From Anabaena minutissima FACHB-250 (lineage in GTDB: Bacteria > Cyanobacteriota > Cyanobacteriia > Cyanobacteriales > Nostocaceae), in the NCBI RefSeq assembly GCF_014697125.1, contig NZ_JACJRG010000008.1, positions 62,001 through 126,000 of the forward strand: a stretch of DNA of 64,000 nt, written 5' to 3'. The translations under genes and the position numbers were made by a program. Position 1 is the first letter of the stretch, and each line of letters begins with the position of its first letter. Under the pieces are notes generated by a model, which did not search any database, had not been told where the DNA came from, and worked only from the letters and a program-made list of their open reading frames with translations. Shown here piece by piece: positions 6,336 through 16,013 of this stretch.

Positions 6336-9257
6336 TTAGAATTTACCAGCTAAAGCAGGAACGCATCTTTCACATAACAGGGGATGCTCTGCTGATTCTC
6401 CCACATGGGTGGAATAGTTCCAACAGCGATCGCATTTTTCCCCCTCTGCATTCACTATCCCAATTCCCCAGTCTTCTGATTGTGCGGTATATTTTAATCC
6501 TTGCAATCCTTCCCTAGAGTCTAATACTTCCACCTGAGAAGTTAGCAATAAATACCGCAGTTCATCAATACCGTTACCCTTGACTGGGTTAAAAGCTTTG
6601 ATTGCATCACCTAACTGTTTGTGCGGGATATGAATCAACGCTTTAGCTTCCAGGGAAGAACCAATCATTTTTTCTACCCTGGCTTGTTCTAAAACTTTGT
6701 TAACATCGGTGCGGAGTTGTCGCAGTGCTTCCCAAAATTCGCCCAATTCTGGATTATGCCATTTCTCATCTACCTGCACCCAGCCAGCTTGAAACACTGA
6801 TTTGTAGGGTGTTTTGTAGGGGAGAAATTGCCAGATATCTTCAGCAGTGTGACATAGAACTGGTGCGATCGCTCGTGCTAAATTCTCTAAAGCGATATGT
6901 ATGACTGTCTGACAACTGCGACGGCGGAAAGCATCGGTTGCACTGATATACAACCTATCCTTAGCCACATCTAAATAGAAGTTGGATAAATCCACCACGC
7001 AGAAATTCTGCACAGTTTGGAAGAAGCGGAAGAATTGGAAACTTTCAAAAGCGTCCGTTACTTCTTGGAACACCTCACCGATGCGGTGCAGCATATACTT
7101 ATCTAGCTGCGGTAATTCCTCAAAAGGTACAGCATCTTTTTCTGGGTCAAAATCATGCAAACTACCCAACAAGAACCGCGCCGTATTGCGAATTTTACCT
7201 CTGACATCGTTGAGTTGCTTAATGATATTGCCACCCAAACGCACATCAGCAGTGTAATCTACCGACGACACCCACAACCGCAACACATCTGCACCATAGG
7301 GGGGTTCTTGTTTCTGGTTTTTTCCACCCAGCATCATCACCTGGGGGTCAACAACATTCCCCACCGATTTACTCATCTTCCGTCCTTGTTCATCTAAAAC
7401 AAAGCCGTGAGTTAACACAGTTTTATAAGGTGCAATGTCATTTACCGCTACGCTAGTCAGCAAACTCGACTGAAACCAACCGCGATGTTGGTCTGAACCT
7501 TCCAAATACATATCAGCCGGATAGCGTAACTCTGGACGTTGCTTAACTACAGCTGCCCAAGATGAGCCAGAATCAAACCATACATCCATAGTGTCTGTAC
7601 CTCTGCGGTAAGACCGACCATTATTTCTGTAGGACTCTGGTAATAATTCCTCTACCGACAGTTCCCACCAAGCATCAGAACCCTTCTCTGCAATTATTGC
7701 TTGGACGTGGTTGATGGTTTCCTCATTCAGTAAAGGTTCGCCAGTTTCCTCATCGTAGAATACCGGAATAGGTACACCCCAAGAACGCTGACGGGAGATA
7801 CACCAATCAGAACGTTCCGCTATCATGGGCGTGATGCGATTTTCACCTTGGGCTGGAATCCATTTTACAGCAGCGATCGCCTTTAATGCCTCATCCCGAA
7901 ATCCAGCCACTGAAGCAAACCATTGTTCAGTCGCGCGGAAAATCGTCGGCTTTTTCGTCCGCCAGTCGTAAGGATACTTATGCGCGTAAGCCTCCTCCTT
8001 CAACAGCGAACCCGCAGCCGCCAGCGCATCAATTACCGCCTGATTCCCATCACCCAACACATTCAACCCAGCAAACTGTCCCGCTTCCTCGGTAAAGTTG
8101 CCATTGTCATCCACCGGCGCAAGAATCGGCAAACCATAACGCAGACCCACAATGTAGTCTTCTTGACCATGACCGGGAGCAGTATGTACCAACCCAGTAC
8201 CCGATTCCGTCGTGATATAATCACCACCCACAACCACCGGACTTTCCCGGTCAAATAGCGGATGACGGTAAGTAGTATGTTCTAACTCCTTACCCTTAAA
8301 AGTAGCCTTCACCGTCAACTCAGCCGAGATAGTAGCAGCCAAACGCTCCACCAAATCCGCCGCCACAATAAGATATTTGAACCCTCTCTGCGCCTCTGCG
8401 TCTCTGCGTGAAACCTCCACCAAAGAATAATTGAGGTCGCCATTAACAGCCACCCCCAAATTCCCTGGAATTGTCCAAGGAGTAGTAGTCCAGATAGCCA
8501 CACCCAAATCAGGCAAATACTCACCCAAAAAAGGTTTAACAGCCTCAGCCAAACCCGTCACAGGAAAAGCAGCATAAATACTCCGCGAAGTATGCCCTTC
8601 CGGATATTCCAACTCTGCCTCAGCCAACGCCGTCTTAGAACTAGGACTCCAGTGAACAGGCTTCAAACCCCGATAGATGTAGCCTTTTAAATACATCTGC
8701 CCAAACACGCCAATTTGTGCCGCTTCATATTCCGGCTTCAGCGTCAAATATGGATGATCCCAGTCACCCCAAACACCGTAGCGTTTAAAATTCTGGCGTT
8801 GGTCATCAACCGTAGCCAAGGCAAACTCTTGAGCTTTTTGCCGTAATTGCAGAGGTGTTAAATTTTGTCGTTCTGCCGACTTGAGATTTTGCAAAACCTT
8901 CAATTCAATTGGTAAGCCGTGACAATCCCAACCAGGGACATAACGCACCTTACGCCCTTGTAGGAGTTGGTAGCGATTAATAATATCTTTGAGAATTTTA
9001 TTTAAGGCATGACCAATATGAAGTGAGCCGTTAGCGTAGGGAGGCCCATCGTGCAGTATAAATAATTCGCCTGGGTTATTTTGCGACAGGCTCTCAAAAA
9101 TTTTATTATCTTCCCAGAACTTCTGTATTTCAGGTTCACGCTTGATGGCGTTCGCCCGCATATCAAATTTAGTCTTGGGTAAATTTACTGTATCTTTGTA
9201 ACTTCCAGGTTCTGTCACAGCTTCATGCCTAAGTTTTATGTGTCCAGGTTCTATCAA
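6336..9257 (-). CDS. ileS: Isoleucine--tRNA ligase
   Basis: The 973-residue class I aminoacyl-tRNA synthetase charges tRNA-Ile in the cytoplasm. It has the HIGH signature (PPYANGSLHIGHA, His80-His83), a full CP1 editing domain, WFDSGSSWAAV, the KMSKS loop near residue 627, the anticodon-binding region, and a C-terminal zinc ribbon with two CxxC pairs (CDRC and CERC) typical of the eubacterial type. In the editing domain, about ten residues (SRRDAEAQRG, near 281-291) are encoded by a CTCTGCG-type dispersed repeat inserted in frame. A decayed copy of its last about 32 codons lies 1.06 kb downstream. The start at 9257 gives a slightly long N-terminus; MRANAIKREP is conserved further in. Confidence 0.97.
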   Translation of the reverse strand: MIEPGHIKLRHEAVTEPGSYKDTVNLPKTKFDMRANAIKREPEIQKFWEDNKIFESLSQNNPGELFILHDGPPYANGSLHIGHALNKILKDIINRYQLLQGRKVRYVPGWDCHGLPIELKVLQNLKSAERQNLTPLQLRQKAQEFALATVDDQRQNFKRYGVWGDWDHPYLTLKPEYEAAQIGVFGQMYLKGYIYRGLKPVHWSPSSKTALAEAELEYPEGHTSRSIYAAFPVTGLAEAVKPFLGEYLPDLGVAIWTTTPWTIPGNLGVAVNGDLNYSLVEVSRRDAEAQRGFKYLIVAADLVERLAATISAELTVKATFKGKELEHTTYRHPLFDRESPVVVGGDYITTESGTGLVHTAPGHGQEDYIVGLRYGLPILAPVDDNGNFTEEAGQFAGLNVLGDGNQAVIDALAAAGSLLKEEAYAHKYPYDWRTKKPTIFRATEQWFASVAGFRDEALKAIAAVKWIPAQGENRITPMIAERSDWCISRQRSWGVPIPVFYDEETGEPLLNEETINHVQAIIAEKGSDAWWELSVEELLPESYRNNGRSYRRGTDTMDVWFDSGSSWAAVVKQRPELRYPADMYLEGSDQHRGWFQSSLLTSVAVNDIAPYKTVLTHGFVLDEQGRKMSKSVGNVVDPQVMMLGGKNQKQEPPYGADVLRLWVSSVDYTADVRLGGNIIKQLNDVRGKIRNTARFLLGSLHDFDPEKDAVPFEELPQLDKYMLHRIGEVFQEVTDAFESFQFFRFFQTVQNFCVVDLSNFYLDVAKDRLYISATDAFRRRSCQTVIHIALENLARAIAPVLCHTAEDIWQFLPYKTPYKSVFQAGWVQVDEKWHNPELGEFWEALRQLRTDVNKVLEQARVEKMIGSSLEAKALIHIPHKQLGDAIKAFNPVKGNGIDELRYLLLTSQVEVLDSREGLQGLKYTAQSEDWGIGIVNAEGEKCDRCWNYSTHVGESAEHPLLCERCVPALAGKF
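8383..8415. repeat. CTCTGCG-type dispersed repeat inside ileS
   Basis: Tandem CTCTGCG-like units (cctctctgcgcctctgcg, then tctctgcgtg) lie within the ileS coding region and translate in frame to SRRDAEAQRG. A related motif (gcgcctctgcgtgacgg) occurs at about 52212 in the CusB gene. Confidence 0.75.
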
Positions 9258-9690
9258 TTATATTTGATCATCCCTACCTACTAAAATTCCTACCTGAGCC
9301 TTTAAGCTGTCAAGGGAAGAAGTATATTTTTGAATAACTTCAGCGATCGCGTTTTCATTTCACAAATCAAGTAAGTTTGAATATTAGTACAATCATCTGA
9401 TTCGGATGGCAGCACTTTACACCTACAATTAGATTTTCCAGCTACATAAACTGAATCTAAATTCACCTAACTTTTGATCAACAAAGACTGTAGAGTTTAA
9501 CTTATGTTTTGACTTGAAAGCAGCGCATGGGCAGCATATTACCCTTTACTAATCAAACAAACACCTTCTTCCCCCACTCCCTATTCCTCACTCTTTGTGT
9601 TTCTCAGAAGGAGGTGTAAGGCTATAGGGGAAAAAACATCTTTTATCTTTGGCTATAAAACTTGTTTCAATAGGACTGTCTCCTGCGGCC
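9258..9690. other. Intergenic region upstream of ileS
   Basis: No gene is seen. The right part includes the downstream region of the 77-aa gene and the left part the presumed ileS promoter. A HIP1 palindrome occurs near 9343. Pyrimidine-rich short repeat-like text (ccccactccctattcctcac) lies near 9573. Confidence 0.4.
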
Positions 9691-9924
9691 TCAAGTAAAA
9701 CTCTCCCAAGCCTGGCTGACCAATTTACTCAGCCAACGCCGTTGTTGTTGGTCTAAAAGAGGGTCATCAGCTAGTAACTGTGCTGTTAATTCTTCTAAAG
9801 ACTGACCTTGGGAACGGACGATTTTAATCACTCCAGCGATCGCAGAAGCAACTAATTCTTCATCTACAGGCTTTTGTTTTAAAGCAAAAATTTCTTGGGG
9901 ACTGTCTGGAATGGGATAATTCAT
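9691..9924 (-). CDS. Small conserved hypothetical protein
   Basis: The 77-residue soluble protein begins MNYPIPDSPQEIFALKQKP and has two predicted helices: VASAIAGVIKIVRSQGQSLE, and the C-terminal half rich in Leu and Gln, ending WLSKLVSQAWESFT. No named domain is recognised. The coding frame keeps cyanobacterial codon use, the ATG is the first in frame, and a divergent gene (cruA-like) begins 163 bp away, so the region between may hold two promoters. Function is unknown. Confidence 0.65.
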   Translation of the reverse strand: MNYPIPDSPQEIFALKQKPVDEELVASAIAGVIKIVRSQGQSLEELTAQLLADDPLLDQQQRRWLSKLVSQAWESFT

Positions 9925-10086
9925 GACGTAGGTTGATCAAAATTACAAAATGGAAAAAATTTTTGACAAATTATTAAAAATTCTTTACTGAATCTTTATG
10001 GAAACCGATAGGGCGGAGTTTAGCGTACTGTATGCCTTTCGCATATCTGCCTGGGTAAGTAGATTGACCGGAGATGTCAGAAAAAC

Positions 10087-12195
10087 ATGAAAGAAATTCT
10101 TTATCTCGAAGTGCCGATTTCAGATACAGCAACTGTATGCAGTTGGCTGCAATCAGAGTTTGACCCAGGAAATTGGGAGAAAATACTGACTCCCAATGGA
10201 TTTTGCCTGAAAATATCTAGTAAATATACAACAAGTAGTGCTAATTTTTCCGAAAATTTACCGAAAGAAATTTCTGTATTTGTTTGGTCTGTCCAGAGAA
10301 CTACTTACCTCAAGGTTTTTCGTTGGGCAGATACACCACTTCCTCAAGAAAAAGCTCTTCTGCAAAGCTTAACGACAGAAATCAGAAAACGTTTTCCCCA
10401 TCAATATCCAGAACCGCCAGCAATCGATTTATCCCAACAGTCGATTTTTGCAGCACTAGCCCCTTACTATCCTTTGACGGTCAAATTTTTTCAAAAAATG
10501 CCCAATGGGGAATATGACCTCAACCGTGCTTACTGGTGGGAACAAAGATGGCGTGAAGGGGTGCGAAATCCCAAGCAGCCGCGTCAGGTGGTGTTCTCTT
10601 GTATAGGTGACAGGGGACAGGGGACAGGGGACAGAGAAATACCCAATCATCACTACGACTTGATCTATATCGGGGGCGCATTAGGGGTAATTCATGCGGC
10701 AGTAATGGCGCAACTGGGGTACAAAGTGCTACTGGTGGAACGTCTGCCTTTTGGACGGATGAATCGGGAATGGAATATTTCTCGTGATGAAATTCAAAGT
10801 TTAGTTAACTTGGGTTTATTCACGCCAGCTGAATTAGAAACGATTATTGTCCGGGAATATAAGGACGGATTTAATAAGTTTTTTGATGGCAATAATCCAG
10901 TTAAACTGCGATCGCCTATCTTACACACGCCTACGGTGTTAAATGTATCTCTAGACTCAGATAAGTTACTGCGTTTGTGTGGGCAGAAGTTAAAGGCCGC
11001 AGGTGGCGAAATCTGGGATGAAACGGAATTTCTCCGGGCTGATATTCATGACTCACAAGTTCTAGTCCATCTGAAGCATTTACCGACGCAAGAAGAAAAG
11101 CAGGTAAGCGGTCGGCTTTTAGTCGATGCCATGGGAACTGCTTCCCCCATCGCTTGGCAATTAAACGGTGGACGTGCCTTTGATAGTGTCTGTCCGACAG
11201 TGGGAGCAGTTATTGACAAGGGCTTTGAGCCTGGTGTTTGGGATTCTCAGTATGGAGACGTGCTTTACAGCCACGGCGATATTTCGCGGGGTAGACAATT
11301 AATTTGGGAATTGTTTCCTGGTGCGGGTGAAGAACTGACAATCTATCTATTTCACTACCACGAAGTCAACCCAGAAAACCCTGGTTCTTTGTTGGAGATG
11401 TATGAAGATTTCTTCACAATTTTACCAGAGTACCGCCGATGTGATATAGAACAACTGGTCTGGAAAAAGCCGACATTTGGCTACATACCGGGACATTTTA
11501 GTGTCGGTAGTAGCGATCGCCAAGTTGCCTTTGATAGATTAATTGCGATCGGTGATGCAGCATCTTTACAATCACCCTTGGTATTCACTGGCTTTGGTTC
11601 TCTAGTACGTAACTTAGAGCGTCTCACCACCCTGTTAAATGTCGCTTTACAGCATGATCTATTGACTCGTCGTCATTTAAACTTAATTCGCGCCTATCAA
11701 AGCAACGTTTCTGTAACTTGGCTATTTTCTAAAGGGATGATGGTTCCTACTGGGCAATTTTTACCACCCCAGCGCATCAATGCCATGCTGAATACCTTCT
11801 TTGGGTTATTAGCAGATGAACCTCCAGAGGTAGCTGATAATTTCATCAAAGATAGGTGTACTTGGTTGACCTTCAACCGCCTAGCACTGAAAGCAGCTAG
11901 CAAAAATCCTGCCTTACTGTGGTGGATTTGGGAACTAGCTGGCCCTAAAGATTTGCTCAGGTGGCTAGGAACTTATGTTAATTTTGGTCGTTATGCCCTA
12001 GTTAGTGCTTTACTGAGTGCTTGGTTGCCTAGTTTTCTCATCTGGGTGAAACCTCGGCTAGAACTGCGTTATCCGGGAGCATGGCTGTGGTTATTAACTA
12101 TTAACTACGCTATCACCACAGGTAGACCGCGATCGCCTCAGCAGGTTGCAAATCAGGAATTACACAACAAGACTCTGCGCTGTGGGGGGGCGTAA
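10087..12195 (+). CDS. cruA: CruA/CruP-type lycopene cyclase, FAD-dependent
   Basis: The 702-residue flavoprotein has an unrecognised N-terminal part (1-190), then a Rossmann FAD-binding segment, IYIGGALGVIHAAVMAQLGY with an acidic residue after KVLLVE (about 194-220). The block NREWNISRDE follows, which is characteristic of the CruA/CruP lycopene cyclases. A later GD-box-like segment reads AIGDAASLQSPL. CruA cyclises lycopene to gamma- or beta-carotene in membranes. The length fits CruA better than the shorter CruP, but the distinction is a judgement. An in-frame GGTGACA/GGGGACA repeat adds about 12 residues (IGDRGQGTGDRE) just before the FAD motif. The C-terminus is hydrophobic (about 640-680). 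Confidence 0.72.
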   Translation: MKEILYLEVPISDTATVCSWLQSEFDPGNWEKILTPNGFCLKISSKYTTSSANFSENLPKEISVFVWSVQRTTYLKVFRWADTPLPQEKALLQSLTTEIRKRFPHQYPEPPAIDLSQQSIFAALAPYYPLTVKFFQKMPNGEYDLNRAYWWEQRWREGVRNPKQPRQVVFSCIGDRGQGTGDREIPNHHYDLIYIGGALGVIHAAVMAQLGYKVLLVERLPFGRMNREWNISRDEIQSLVNLGLFTPAELETIIVREYKDGFNKFFDGNNPVKLRSPILHTPTVLNVSLDSDKLLRLCGQKLKAAGGEIWDETEFLRADIHDSQVLVHLKHLPTQEEKQVSGRLLVDAMGTASPIAWQLNGGRAFDSVCPTVGAVIDKGFEPGVWDSQYGDVLYSHGDISRGRQLIWELFPGAGEELTIYLFHYHEVNPENPGSLLEMYEDFFTILPEYRRCDIEQLVWKKPTFGYIPGHFSVGSSDRQVAFDRLIAIGDAASLQSPLVFTGFGSLVRNLERLTTLLNVALQHDLLTRRHLNLIRAYQSNVSVTWLFSKGMMVPTGQFLPPQRINAMLNTFFGLLADEPPEVADNFIKDRCTWLTFNRLALKAASKNPALLWWIWELAGPKDLLRWLGTYVNFGRYALVSALLSAWLPSFLIWVKPRLELRYPGAWLWLLTINYAITTGRPRSPQQVANQELHNKTLRCGGA
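10606..10634. repeat. Heptamer repeat inside the cruA-like gene
   Basis: One GGTGACA followed by three GGGGACA units and a G lies in frame within the coding sequence. It translates to GDRGQGTGDR in the linker just before the FAD-binding motif. Confidence 0.85.
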
Positions 12196-12229
12196 TACCA
12201 ATTCAAAATTCGTCTTGAAAAGTTGAGCC

Positions 12230-12300
12230 ACTGCGTTGGACGGGTTTCCCTGCTTGTAGCAAGTGGCGTTCCTAGGTTGGGAAACCCGCCTACAGAACTT
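12230..12300. repeat. Dispersed repeat 'cactgcgttggacgggtttccc' family
   Basis: This stretch contains GCGTTGGACGGGTTTCCC followed by AAGTGGCGTT. Close relatives occur at about 62762-62810 (CGCCTTGGACGGGTCTCCC, GAGTGGCGTT) and, more weakly, at 52235-52262. It is a non-coding dispersed element after the cruA-like gene. Confidence 0.6.
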
Positions 12301-12368
12301 TCCGCAAAATTTAAAAATAAGAGGATGTTAATTTTGAATTTTGAATTTTGACTTGATTGGTCCCCTAT

Positions 12369-13967
12369 TTATTGACCATTTTGCTTAAAATTTGGTAGTT
12401 CCACGGATGCTAAAGACTTGCGTTTCTTCGGTGGATGCTGGGGATATACCACTGGTGAAGGTGATTGAGGAAGATCGTCACCAGCAAAGTCACCCAATAA
12501 TTCGGGGGGTAAATCTCTTAACGGTAATTCCCCCTCTTCTACTAGAGATCGTTCTGGATGAAAATACTCTGGTGCTTCAGCAAGGTTCTCTGTGTCCGTG
12601 GGGGATAAAGTGAAGGATAATGTTGCAGAATTATTTGTGGGGAGGGTAATGCTTGTAAATGTCTCCACTGGCGATTCTGGGTTCAGTTCTGGTGTGGTTT
12701 CTGGTATTTCATCATCTTCAACATCTGTAGCCCAAGTTTCCCATACCTGAGTCTCTACGGGTTGGCTGTCTGGAAGAGGATCTGATGCTGGTGGTGTTGC
12801 GGATTTAGTTCCAGACTGGGATGCAAAAAACATTTGGATGAGACTATCTATTTGCTCATCTAGCTCGGATGATGGAGTTACAGAGGAAACATCTTCAGGT
12901 TTAATCAAAGACTCATTTTCTACAGCATCCCTTGATAAAGTTGGCTGTGAGGCTGGGGGGGTCTCTGGCTTGACTGGCCAATTCCAAACAGGGGAAGGAT
13001 TAGGAACAGCGTAATCGCCGCTAAATGGAGGTGGTAATGAAGGCTCACTCTTCACCTGAGCAGCATTTTCTTCTAAAGATTCAGATTCTGCTGACCAAGG
13101 TTGAATCGGCTGCGCGTTAGGAAATAGAGAACGAGCTTTCCTCGCAAAACGCGATTTATGGGTGACTGGATTTTCAGGCTTATCATTAGCTATATCAGGA
13201 GAGTCATAACTAGGAATAGATGTCTCTAGTGATTTTTCCAGTGCTGCTTTAAATTGCAAGGTCTGACGCTGCTGTCGCATTAACCTAGTACGTAGCTCCC
13301 GACAAGCATTTTCTGATTGCAAGACCTGCTGAGATTGTTCGCTATAGTTAGTTTGTAATAAGGCGCATTCTCGTTCTAACTGAGCAATGCGTTGTTGACT
13401 AATTTGTAATTGTGCTTTATAACTATCGATCAGAATTTCTTGACGCTGTGCAGTTTGAGATGTAGTTTCTAGCTGTTGGAATAGCGATTGAATCTGTTCT
13501 TGAGCCGCAGACAGTTCCTGTGCTTGTTGATTAAGCATAGATTCTGTGACACTAGAGCGTCTTTTCTGCCACTGCAAAGCTTTTTCTGACTCAGCCAAGT
13601 CATCTTTAAGATTTTCTACTTGCTGGTACAAGTCATTGTTAGCTGCACGCAGTTCTTCATTTAATGCCAGCAGCTGGTGAAATTCATCTGCAACCTGTGT
13701 TTGCTTGTCACTATCAGGCTCTACAACCCAATCTTTATGGTTGGTGGTATCTTGGGGAAAATCGGGAGTTTGGGGATGATGCTGTTCATCTGCTGCGGGT
13801 TTGAGGAGTGGAAATTTAGCAACGACTGTATTGTCAGCAGGCACAACTGAGTAAAAAGGACAGATCGTTTGTTCTGTTTGTAGAGAATTAGCAGAAGAAT
13901 TAGGAGATTCCATCACAGTCCTATTATTTGAGGTGTCGGCTTCATTCATCACTCTTGAACCACCCAC
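12369..13967 (-). CDS. Coiled-coil hypothetical protein
   Basis: The 532-residue protein, or 526 if it starts at the second Met (MNEADTSN), is not recognised. Residues about 90-250 are Gln/Glu/Leu-rich with heptad character, predicting a long coiled coil. The C-terminal half is Pro/Ser/Glu-rich and probably disordered, with the acidic stretch WATDVEDDEIPETTPE. The last about 20 residues are basic (HPPKKRKSLASVELPNFKQ). There is no signal peptide or membrane segment. The layout suggests a scaffold or cytoskeletal-type protein, but nothing in the sequence assigns a role. Confidence 0.7.
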   Translation of the reverse strand: MGGSRVMNEADTSNNRTVMESPNSSANSLQTEQTICPFYSVVPADNTVVAKFPLLKPAADEQHHPQTPDFPQDTTNHKDWVVEPDSDKQTQVADEFHQLLALNEELRAANNDLYQQVENLKDDLAESEKALQWQKRRSSVTESMLNQQAQELSAAQEQIQSLFQQLETTSQTAQRQEILIDSYKAQLQISQQRIAQLERECALLQTNYSEQSQQVLQSENACRELRTRLMRQQRQTLQFKAALEKSLETSIPSYDSPDIANDKPENPVTHKSRFARKARSLFPNAQPIQPWSAESESLEENAAQVKSEPSLPPPFSGDYAVPNPSPVWNWPVKPETPPASQPTLSRDAVENESLIKPEDVSSVTPSSELDEQIDSLIQMFFASQSGTKSATPPASDPLPDSQPVETQVWETWATDVEDDEIPETTPELNPESPVETFTSITLPTNNSATLSFTLSPTDTENLAEAPEYFHPERSLVEEGELPLRDLPPELLGDFAGDDLPQSPSPVVYPQHPPKKRKSLASVELPNFKQNGQ

Positions 13968-14111
13968 TTATCAATATTCAGCATTGCTGATTAACTGCTT
14001 AGGGGTTAATCTCACAGCGAAGTCATTTTCCCCTAGCGTCAGTAGTTAATCATTGATCAGTGTTCCCCATTTTGCATCTATAACTAATGTCGTTATAACA
14101 TTATCAACTCA

Positions 14112-14144
14112 CCCCTCGTCAACCTTAGATAACGAGGGGGTTTT
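14112..14144 (+). terminator. Terminator-like hairpin without an upstream plus-strand gene
   Basis: CCCCTCGT (112-119 of this kilobase) pairs with ACGAGGGG across a 12-nt loop and is followed by GTTTTG on the plus strand. No plus-strand gene precedes it, so it may end a small antisense or non-coding transcript, or be coincidental. Confidence 0.35.
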
Positions 14145-14450
14145 GAGATGAAATGCTACAAATATATGATTTGCTGTACAGATACTTAAATATTAAATAT
14201 TTGGGTTAAAGCTGGCTTGACTTTGGTTAAGAGTGATGTGGTAGCAACCCCCTGGTAGGAATTCACACGCTGGAGAAACACTGTCTCTGTATATAATTTA
14301 TCAAATACATATTCTATCAAGTCAACAAAAAAGGTAAAAATTTAAAATTCGGGATTGATTAACACATGGGGAAAATCAAATTTAAAGTGGGGCGTGAAGG
14401 AAAATAATACTTCTCTGCCCCATTTTGATCACTTGCTTCCCTGGATTATT

Positions 14451-14503
14451 TTTGAATTTTGTAGGCGCAAGCCTAGCCGTAGGCTATGAGTGAATTTTGA
14501 ATT
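14451..14503 (+). repeat. Left arm of an inverted repeat flanking the 496-aa gene
   Basis: The element runs TTTGAATTTTGTAGGCGCAA, GCCTAGCCGTAGGCTATGAG, TGAATTTTGAATT. Its inverted partner is at 16014-16090. The arm holds a small internal hairpin, AGCCTA-GCCG-TAGGCT. Confidence 0.7.
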
Positions 14504-14504
14504 G

Positions 14505-15995
14505 TTAAGGTAGCCAACGGGGGTGAAATCCAATGAGTGGAAGCTTTTCTGGCTTAATAGTGCTGATGGCTGTATCAGAAATCGGTAGTAGGGGCATTAA
14601 CCAGAGACTACTAGTAGCGATCGCCTCGCCATCATCGGTTTTCAAGTTGTTGGCAGATGCTGTAGTAGCATTGGCTTCGGGAACTACTTGGTCAAACAGC
14701 AACGCCAAACCATCCGGAGATAAACTCATTTGGACGTTTCTTTGTTCTACAGGCAACACTAACAATGGTTTCTGCTGTTTATTTTTGAGATCAATCGCCA
14801 CTAAATAAGGTTGTTCTATGTATTGATCTTGAGAGACAAGTTGTGTCAACAAGCAGTAAAGAGTGGGTGAAGCAGGGTCAAACTGACAACTGAGAATAGA
14901 ACCAGTAGTTTTTAATAAGGATTTCTGAGTACCTTGGTTGGTGACTAAAAACAAATCTCTTGTGAAATCTGTATTAAACTTGACCATTGCTGCCTGAGAA
15001 CCATCTTTAGAAAATGCCTGCACTAGACCAAACTGCGGCAAAAAATCTAAGGGTTTGCTGGCATCTTTTTGAAGAGCTAAAATAGCTGCTCCCTGTCCTT
15101 GGGCAACAGCTACAGCTTTACTGTCAGGAGTAATAATAAAGTCCCCTCCTGGTTGACTTTGTAGGCGTTGGGGCTGAGGTTTTTCCCCAGGTTTGCTGTT
15201 AGCTGGCATAAACCACAGTCCAAAGTCGCTGGGGTTATTTCTATTTCCCCGTTGTACAACTATTGTTTGCCCATCTGCCGACAAGTCGAATTTGAGATTT
15301 TGATAGTCTTTATTGTCTAAAACTAGCTCAATCAGACCTGCTGCTGCGGCTCTAGTGTCAGATTTGGCAGAAATTCCGGTTGTAACAGTATATATTTTGG
15401 CTGATAGTAAGTCTTGATTATTACTAGTGCGAGCCGAGAACAGAATTTTTTCTCCATCTGGGAATGCTTTAAAGTCCATCACGACTAATTCTTTAGGAGT
15501 CAGGACTGTTTTTTGATCTTTCGTTAAGTTGTAAAGAACCAAGCGTCCTTTATCTTCTTGGTCAGCTCCTATGTAAAGAATGACGCGATCGCGGGTGCTA
15601 AACTGCCCTAAAAAAGGCTGTATGACTCGCTCCGTATCTTCTTGATCAGCAAATTTATCTTTAGCTCCTTGCAACTGAACTTTATAATTCGTGCCGTAGG
15701 GTGCAGGTGTCAACAGCGTATAAACCATCCGTCGCCCCGCCCAACTGATTTTACCTGCTAGGGGTGGTTCAATCTTTAAGTTATCCTCTACACTTTTTAA
15801 GTTCATGGGACGGCTAAAAGCGAGGGTAAAAGAGACATCTTCTGCCCCAATCTGCTGATTTTGCCAAGTAAAATCTCGCACGCGTGCTGCTACGACATCT
15901 CCTTGCAAGATGAGTAGTCCAATCAGCAAACTCAGCAGCAACATCAAGGCAATTGCAACCCGATCTAATGGTTGGAGAAAAGCTTTTTTAGTCAT
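14505..15995 (-). CDS. Membrane-anchored Ig-like (SbsA/Big_5) and beta-propeller protein
   Basis: The 496-residue protein starts with a basic N-terminus and one hydrophobic segment (residues about 13-32, VAIALMLLLSLLIGLLIL), so it is anchored in the plasma membrane or exported. Residues about 40-135 match the bacterial Ig-like SbsA fold: VSFTLAFSRPMN, followed by the 'TPAPYGTNYKVQL' strand. The remainder contains repeated TolB/WD40-like blades (FDLSADGQTIVV, ITPDSKAVAVAQ, MSLSPDGLALLF). No enzyme motif is seen. It is likely an envelope binding or scaffold protein. The gene is flanked on both sides by inverted copies of one dispersed repeat. Confidence 0.72.
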   Translation of the reverse strand: MTKKAFLQPLDRVAIALMLLLSLLIGLLILQGDVVAARVRDFTWQNQQIGAEDVSFTLAFSRPMNLKSVEDNLKIEPPLAGKISWAGRRMVYTLLTPAPYGTNYKVQLQGAKDKFADQEDTERVIQPFLGQFSTRDRVILYIGADQEDKGRLVLYNLTKDQKTVLTPKELVVMDFKAFPDGEKILFSARTSNNQDLLSAKIYTVTTGISAKSDTRAAAAGLIELVLDNKDYQNLKFDLSADGQTIVVQRGNRNNPSDFGLWFMPANSKPGEKPQPQRLQSQPGGDFIITPDSKAVAVAQGQGAAILALQKDASKPLDFLPQFGLVQAFSKDGSQAAMVKFNTDFTRDLFLVTNQGTQKSLLKTTGSILSCQFDPASPTLYCLLTQLVSQDQYIEQPYLVAIDLKNKQQKPLLVLPVEQRNVQMSLSPDGLALLFDQVVPEANATTASANNLKTDDGEAIATSSLWLMPLLPISDTAISTIKPEKLPLIGFHPRWLP

Positions 15996-16013
15996 TAGTC
16001 AACCCCTTAGGGG

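Larger units (their letters stand above)
13968..14504. other. Intergenic region with an orphan plus-strand hairpin
   Basis: No gene is seen in 537 bp between two minus-strand genes. It should hold the promoter of the coiled-coil gene. It contains a terminator-like hairpin on the plus strand (14112-14144) without an upstream plus-strand gene, and the left inverted repeat (14451-14503) of the pair that flanks the next gene. Confidence 0.5.
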
